This document shows, in pieces, positions 4,354-7,875 of a stretch of 7,875 bases of DNA (its first letter is position 1; every line of letters begins with the position of its first letter). The notes below the pieces were generated by a model that saw only the letters and a program-made list of their open reading frames with translations, ran no database searches and was not told where the DNA came from. The stretch is from a bacterium (GTDB taxonomy: Bacteria; Zixibacteria; MSB-5A5; GN15; FEB-12). Location of the stretch: contig JAUWMW010000106.1 in NCBI GenBank assembly GCA_030612965.1, forward strand, positions 1 through 7,875. The letters run 5' to 3'. A program made the position numbers and the translations under genes.

Positions 4354-5670
4354 TTAGTCGGCCAGTATTTCCCCAAGCTGTTGGAGAGAGTCCTCGTGAT
4401 CGGACGGTTCCATTATGGCCTGTCGGAAAAACTCATTGAGAGGTTCATGTTTGTCAATAGCGCGATCGATGCCCGGATTGGAGCCTTTGACATAGGCACC
4501 AATGTTTATCAGATCTTCAGCTTCACTGTACACTGATATCAACTCCCGTACCTCACCGGCCAGCTTTTGCTCTTCGTCGGTTGCTACATCCTTGGCCAGT
4601 CGGCTGATTGAATCGGGCACGTCGACGGCCGGGTATTGGTTGTGGGTGGCCAGCCGGCGCGACAGTGAAACATGTCCATCCAGAATCGAGCGCACAGCGT
4701 CCGAGACCGGCTCGTTGAAATCGTCACCTTCCACCAGGACGGTATAAATGCCGGTGATGGAGCCCTTGGCCGTGTGCCCGGCCCGTTCCAGAAGACGCGG
4801 CAGCAGAGCGAAGACCGAAGGTGTGTAGCCTTTGGTGGTGGGTGGCTCACCAACGGCGATACCGATCTCGCGCTGGGCCATAGCTATTCGCGTCAGAGAA
4901 TCCATCAGGAGCATGACATCACGACCCTGATCGCGGAAGTGTTCGGCGATGGTCGTCGCGACCATGGCCCCCTTGATTCGAATCAGGGCCGGCTGGTCGG
5001 AGGTCACGGCAACGACCACGCTGTTCTTCATCCCTTCCGGTCCAAGATCGCGTTCAATGAATTCACGCACCTCACGACCACGCTCCCCCACCAGCGCTAT
5101 GACGTTGATGTCAGCCGAGGAACCACGCGCCATCATGCCGAGCATGACCGATTTACCAACACCCGAGCCGGAAAAAATGCCCATGCGCTGACCTTTGCCG
5201 ATGGCACAGGTAAGGTCGATAGCCCGTATCCCTGTCCGCAACGCCTGTTCGATCCGCTGTCGTTTGAGGGCGGCAATCGGTTCAGCATGCACCGGCCGCA
5301 TGCTGCTTGTGAGCACCGGTCCCTTGCCGTCGATCGGTTGGCCCAGACCGCCGAGCACACGACCCACCAGTTGGTCTCCGACCGGCACGCGTAGTTGTTC
5401 AAAAGTCGATGTTACAATGGCGCCCGGGGTGATACCTGATATCAACCCCAACGGCATCAAGAGAATTCTATCGTCACGAAAACCAACCACCTCGGCCTTC
5501 ATGCGAACACCACTGTCGAAGTTCTCAATATGACACAACCGACCGACCGACACGGCCGGCCCGGCAGATTCGATCACCAACCCGACTACCTTGGTAACTT
5601 TGCCGAAATGTTTAATCGGCCGAGCATTGGCTATCCTTTCGGCGTAGACATCATAAGCGAAATGCGTCAA
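4354..5670 (-). CDS. fliI: FliI, flagellum-specific export ATPase
   Basis: FliI is the hexameric ATPase of the flagellar type III export apparatus, homologous to F1 beta. It hydrolyses ATP at the cytoplasmic face of the export gate. The 438 residues match the family. Walker A is SGSGVGKS (167-174, Lys173), the GERGRE motif at 195-200 carries the likely catalytic Glu196, and Walker B is VMLLMD (252-257 region, Asp256). The 'LDGHVSLSRRLA' segment (330-341), typical of FliI and its homologues, is intact. The start is TTG (5668-5670), overlapping the fliH stop in TTGA. It is favoured because a strong GAGGAG lies 5 nt upstream and no in-frame ATG occurs until about residue 57. It sits between fliH and fliJ, the standard order, and all three products form one complex. 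Confidence 0.97.
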   Translation of the reverse strand: MTHFAYDVYAERIANARPIKHFGKVTKVVGLVIESAGPAVSVGRLCHIENFDSGVRMKAEVVGFRDDRILLMPLGLISGITPGAIVTSTFEQLRVPVGDQLVGRVLGGLGQPIDGKGPVLTSSMRPVHAEPIAALKRQRIEQALRTGIRAIDLTCAIGKGQRMGIFSGSGVGKSVMLGMMARGSSADINVIALVGERGREVREFIERDLGPEGMKNSVVVAVTSDQPALIRIKGAMVATTIAEHFRDQGRDVMLLMDSLTRIAMAQREIGIAVGEPPTTKGYTPSVFALLPRLLERAGHTAKGSITGIYTVLVEGDDFNEPVSDAVRSILDGHVSLSRRLATHNQYPAVDVPDSISRLAKDVATDEEQKLAGEVRELISVYSEAEDLINIGAYVKGSNPGIDRAIDKHEPLNEFFRQAIMEPSDHEDSLQQLGEILAD

Positions 5671-6368
5671 GAGTTCTCCTCAGTGAGAAGGATGGCCTCC
5701 CCAATGACCTCGAACTGCGACTCCAGGCGGGCGTCGATATCACCGGTAGGCGTTTCAATGAAGCAACCACCGTACTTCACCCGTGGATCCGGTTCAATGG
5801 TGATCTCTTTGATAGTAGTAGAACCCTCGAGGAACATGTCGATGTTTTGCTCGACGATAGGTAAGTGATCGGGATGAACCTTGATCTTCAGCCGCGATCG
5901 GTCAACGAGGCTGTCAATAACGCCGCTGATCATTTCGAGAGTGACTTCCGGGTCCGCCTTGACGGCATCGTAAGTGACCTTGCGGCTGATCTGGATTACC
6001 AGTTCAAGAATCTTCTGCTTGGCCTCATTGAGTAGCGATTCGCGCTGAGTGACGGCGTCTTTGATAGCCTGGTCCAGTTGTTGAAGAACCTCTCGCGCCT
6101 TGTTCAGCCCCTCCTTGAGGCCTCTGTCGTGTCCTTGCCGCAAACCATCTTGGCGGGACTTATCAGACATCTGCTGAAGGACCCGGTCGATCTTGTCGAC
6201 TTCCTGTACGGGGATAAGTTTGGCGCCATCAGGATCGGTGAACACTTCCACGTCAGGCAAAAGCCTCGCAAGTTTTTGTTCGGCCGCCGCCTCTTTGTTG
6301 CGATCAAGATGCTTTTCGCCGATGTAGACGGTGGGCGCCTGCTGCGTATAGCGAATAATTTTAGACAA
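5667..6368 (-). CDS. fliH: FliH, flagellar export ATPase regulator/stator
   Basis: FliH forms a dimer that binds FliI, regulates its ATPase activity and tethers it to the C ring; it resembles the F-type ATPase b and delta stator subunits. With the TTG start at 6368 it has 233 residues and begins MSKIIR, as many FliH proteins do. A GxxxG run lies at residues 75-87 (Gly75, 79, 83, 87), followed by a long helical segment. The C-terminal FliI-binding domain ends with GGCFIETPTGDIDAR (about 200-214). The TTG is chosen because GAGG (6375-6378) lies 6 nt upstream; an ATG at 6374 directly abuts that site and is the alternative. A longer frame beginning at 6443 would overlap fliG by over 80 nt and is unlikely. 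The gene overlaps the fliG stop by 8 nt, and its own stop overlaps the fliI start. The Trp residues that bind FliN in enterobacterial FliH are absent. Confidence 0.92.
   Translation of the reverse strand: MSKIIRYTQQAPTVYIGEKHLDRNKEAAAEQKLARLLPDVEVFTDPDGAKLIPVQEVDKIDRVLQQMSDKSRQDGLRQGHDRGLKEGLNKAREVLQQLDQAIKDAVTQRESLLNEAKQKILELVIQISRKVTYDAVKADPEVTLEMISGVIDSLVDRSRLKIKVHPDHLPIVEQNIDMFLEGSTTIKEITIEPDPRVKYGGCFIETPTGDIDARLESQFEVIGEAILLTEENS
5676..5681 (-). promoter_or_regulatory. Ribosome binding site of fliI, inside the 3' end of fliH
   Basis: On the minus strand this reads GAGGAG and encodes the Glu-Glu near the FliH C-terminus. It lies 5 nt before the TTG at 5668-5670, which overlaps the fliH stop. 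It decides the fliI start and implies translational coupling between the two partners. Confidence 0.75.
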
Positions 6369-7371
6369 TAACATCCTCTTTACCGCCGCGACCGGTAATA
6401 ATGATCTGGCCTTCCTCCTCCAGGCGACGGATAGCTTCGACAATGCGCGTCTGGGCTGCTTCGACGTCGGATAGACGGGTCGGGCCCATAAACTCCATTT
6501 CTTCCTTAATCATCACGGTTACCCGCTCGGATACATTGGAGAATATCTTGGTCTTGACCTCATCACTGGCTGCCTTCAGCGCCAGTGACAGATCCTTGGT
6601 CTCAATCTCCTTGAGCAACCGCTGGACGGAACGGTCATCGAGGAGCACAATGTCGTCAAAGACGAACATCATGTTCTTGATCTCGGCCGCAAGATCGGGA
6701 TCACCGGCTTCCAGCGACTGCAGCACGTTTTTCTCGGCCGAGGTGTCGATCAGGTTGAGAATCTCAGCCAGCGCCTTGGCGCCGCCGGAGGTGGACATTT
6801 CACCACTGCCCGACTGCTCAAAATGGCCCTCAAGGGTTTGTTCGAGTTCGCGTAGAATGTCCGGCGCGATTTTTTCCATGGTAGCTATGCGGAACGACAC
6901 TTCTCCCTGTAACTCCGGGGATAGTTCGGCCAGCACCGCGGCGGCATGGATCGAGGTCAGTTGGGTCAGGATCAGGGCTATTGTCTGTGGGTGTTCGTTC
7001 TGCAAGAAGCCGGTAAGCTGTTTGGGATCGATATCCTTGAGCAACGAGAAACCGCTAGAGCGAATCGTCGTCTCCAACCGGTGCATGATCTCGTTGGCCT
7101 TGCCGCTACCGACCGCATTCTCCAGTATCTGGCGAGCAAAGTCTACACCACCCTGGGAGATATATTGCCGAGCCATGAAAATCTGATGGCATTCGTCGAT
7201 CACCTTCTCTTCGATCTCGTTGGGGACATCGCGCAGGTTCGCGATTTCGAGGGTGATGGCCTCGAGATCCTGCTCGGCCATTCCTTTCAAGACCAGGGCC
7301 GAGACTTCGGGTCCGAAAGCTACCAGCGCAACGGCGGCCTTCTGCATCGGTGTCATTGCATCGTATTCCAT
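6361..7371 (-). CDS. fliG: FliG, flagellar motor switch / rotor protein
   Basis: FliG forms the top of the C ring; its N-terminal domain binds FliF, its middle domain binds FliM and its C-terminal domain meets the stator to generate torque. With the ATG at 7371 it has 336 residues, normal for the family. The middle domain has the EHPQ motif (126-129), a Gly-Gly linker is at 196-197, and the hinge-side MFVF motif is at 235-238. The charged torque residues align with the E. coli set: Arg283, Glu290, Glu291 and Arg299 correspond to R281, D288, D289 and R297. The motor is therefore likely functional, with acidic pairs kept as Glu. The ATG has a partial AGG site 6 nt upstream; a TTG at 7386 (five residues longer, overlapping fliF) is possible but has no ribosome binding site. 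The gene starts 7 nt after fliF and overlaps fliH. Confidence 0.96.
   Translation of the reverse strand: MEYDAMTPMQKAAVALVAFGPEVSALVLKGMAEQDLEAITLEIANLRDVPNEIEEKVIDECHQIFMARQYISQGGVDFARQILENAVGSGKANEIMHRLETTIRSSGFSLLKDIDPKQLTGFLQNEHPQTIALILTQLTSIHAAAVLAELSPELQGEVSFRIATMEKIAPDILRELEQTLEGHFEQSGSGEMSTSGGAKALAEILNLIDTSAEKNVLQSLEAGDPDLAAEIKNMMFVFDDIVLLDDRSVQRLLKEIETKDLSLALKAASDEVKTKIFSNVSERVTVMIKEEMEFMGPTRLSDVEAAQTRIVEAIRRLEEEGQIIITGRGGKEDVIV
6375..6378 (-). promoter_or_regulatory. Ribosome binding site of fliH, inside the 3' end of fliG
   Basis: On the minus strand this reads GAGG within the last codons of fliG, 6 nt before TTG 6368 and 0 nt before ATG 6374. The spacing favours the TTG as the true fliH start, giving an N-terminus of MSKIIR. 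Confidence 0.6.
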
Positions 7372-7378
7372 GGTCAAC

Positions 7379-7875
7379 CTACTCAATCATCATAGTCTTG
7401 ATGACTCTGGCGATTTCCTCCGGCTCTTTTTTGGCCGTTTCCTGCATCTTGTCCACCAGGCGCGGTTTACGCTTCTCCGGCAACACATCCGGTATCTCTT
7501 CCTCTACCTCCTCCGGCTCCGGAGCAGCCCGGCGCCTAGATCGCGGTGGTGGTACCAGATTGGCCAGGGCACCGAACAGCTTCCTGGATTTCTTCTTCAG
7601 ATACAGGAATAGGAAGGCTGCCAGCAGCACATACCCGACCTTGCGAGCCACGTCCATGTAGAATTCCCGAAGGTACATGGCATCAAGGGCCTCACGGTCG
7701 GTGTCGATGTTCCTGCGATCGAAAGCGATGTTAAGCATCTCCACCTGGTCGTTACGCTCAGCGTCGTAGCCGATGGCATTCTTGACAATGGACTCAAGAC
7801 GGTCGAGTTCCTCGGGTGAGCGCGGTTCGTAGATCAGTTCTACAGCGCCGTCCTCACCTACTACTTCGGAATAGG
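7379..7875 (-). CDS. fliF: FliF, flagellar MS-ring protein (C-terminal part only)
   Basis: FliF builds the MS ring in the inner membrane, the base of the flagellar motor. Only the last 164 residues are inside the window; the frame is open to the right edge, and the ATG at 7744 is internal. The part seen shows the conserved 'VKNAIGYDAERNDQVEMLNI' segment that precedes the second membrane helix. A hydrophobic stretch with VGYVLLAAFLFLYL follows, then a low-complexity linker rich in Pro, Arg and Glu. The C-terminal FliG-binding tail includes ETAKKEPEEIARVIKTMM. The last feature matches the family pattern (K-x-PEE-x-A-x-x-I-x-x-M/W), which is the part that docks the FliG N-terminal domain. The stop is 7 nt before fliG. 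The product is certain; the N-terminal membrane helix and ring-building domains are outside the window. Confidence 0.96.
   Translation of the reverse strand, partial: YSEVVGEDGAVELIYEPRSPEELDRLESIVKNAIGYDAERNDQVEMLNIAFDRRNIDTDREALDAMYLREFYMDVARKVGYVLLAAFLFLYLKKKSRKLFGALANLVPPPRSRRRAAPEPEEVEEEIPDVLPEKRKPRLVDKMQETAKKEPEEIARVIKTMMIE

Noticed and set aside
4672..5394. Long plus-strand frame of 240 codons
   Set aside because: It is wholly antisense to fliI, whose catalytic motifs are intact; the frame is a by-product of codon bias.
6369..6443. Longer N-terminus for FliH starting at 6443
   Set aside because: It would overlap fliG by 83 nt with a basic non-family extension and no ribosome binding site; TTG 6368 with GAGG 6 nt away gives the typical MSKIIR start.

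Overview
The window holds part of a bacterial flagellar locus, almost all on the minus strand, interrupted by a short non-flagellar segment. Read in the minus direction it runs: the 3' part of fliF (MS ring, cut by the window edge), fliG (rotor switch), fliH and fliI (export ATPase regulator and ATPase) and fliJ (export stalk). These genes are tightly packed, with 7-12 nt gaps or overlaps, and use two TTG starts and one GTG start. The flagellar run then stops for about 1.8 kb. After that gap come flgF and flgG (proximal and distal rod) and the 5' part of flgA (P-ring chaperone, cut by the left edge).

The segment between fliJ and flgF contains three things. First, a plus-strand gene encodes a secreted protein with a cohesin-like beta domain and a C-terminal type I dockerin; it has its own good sigma70-type promoter and a textbook intrinsic terminator. 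Second, an unusual intergenic element of about 160 bp (3676-3834) is built from two paralogous 10-bp hairpins between imperfect inverted outer arms; it looks like a MITE- or REP-like interspersed repeat. Third, a small minus-strand gene encodes a 68-residue protein with four spaced cysteines. A candidate sigma54 promoter with exact GG-N10-GC spacing lies just before flgF, so the rod genes probably form a separate transcription unit from the fliF-J unit.

Organism: a motile, diderm (Gram-negative) bacterium. flgA implies a P ring in peptidoglycan, which normally goes with an outer-membrane L ring. By eye the base composition is moderately GC-rich. A dockerin of the form (D/N)ISDLVYL(I/V)DYMF-x2-GP on a cohesin-like secreted protein resembles dockerins I associate with the FCB-group candidate phylum Zixibacteria and relatives. 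That placement is from memory and was not checked by search.

How the genes work together: FliF anchors FliG through its C-terminal tail. FliH and FliJ act with the FliI hexamer at the export gate to deliver rod, hook and filament subunits, including FlgF and FlgG. FlgA helps build the P ring around the FlgG rod. I see nothing that amounts to a wholly new system. The repeat element, the four-Cys protein and the sigma54 site are the parts most worth following up.
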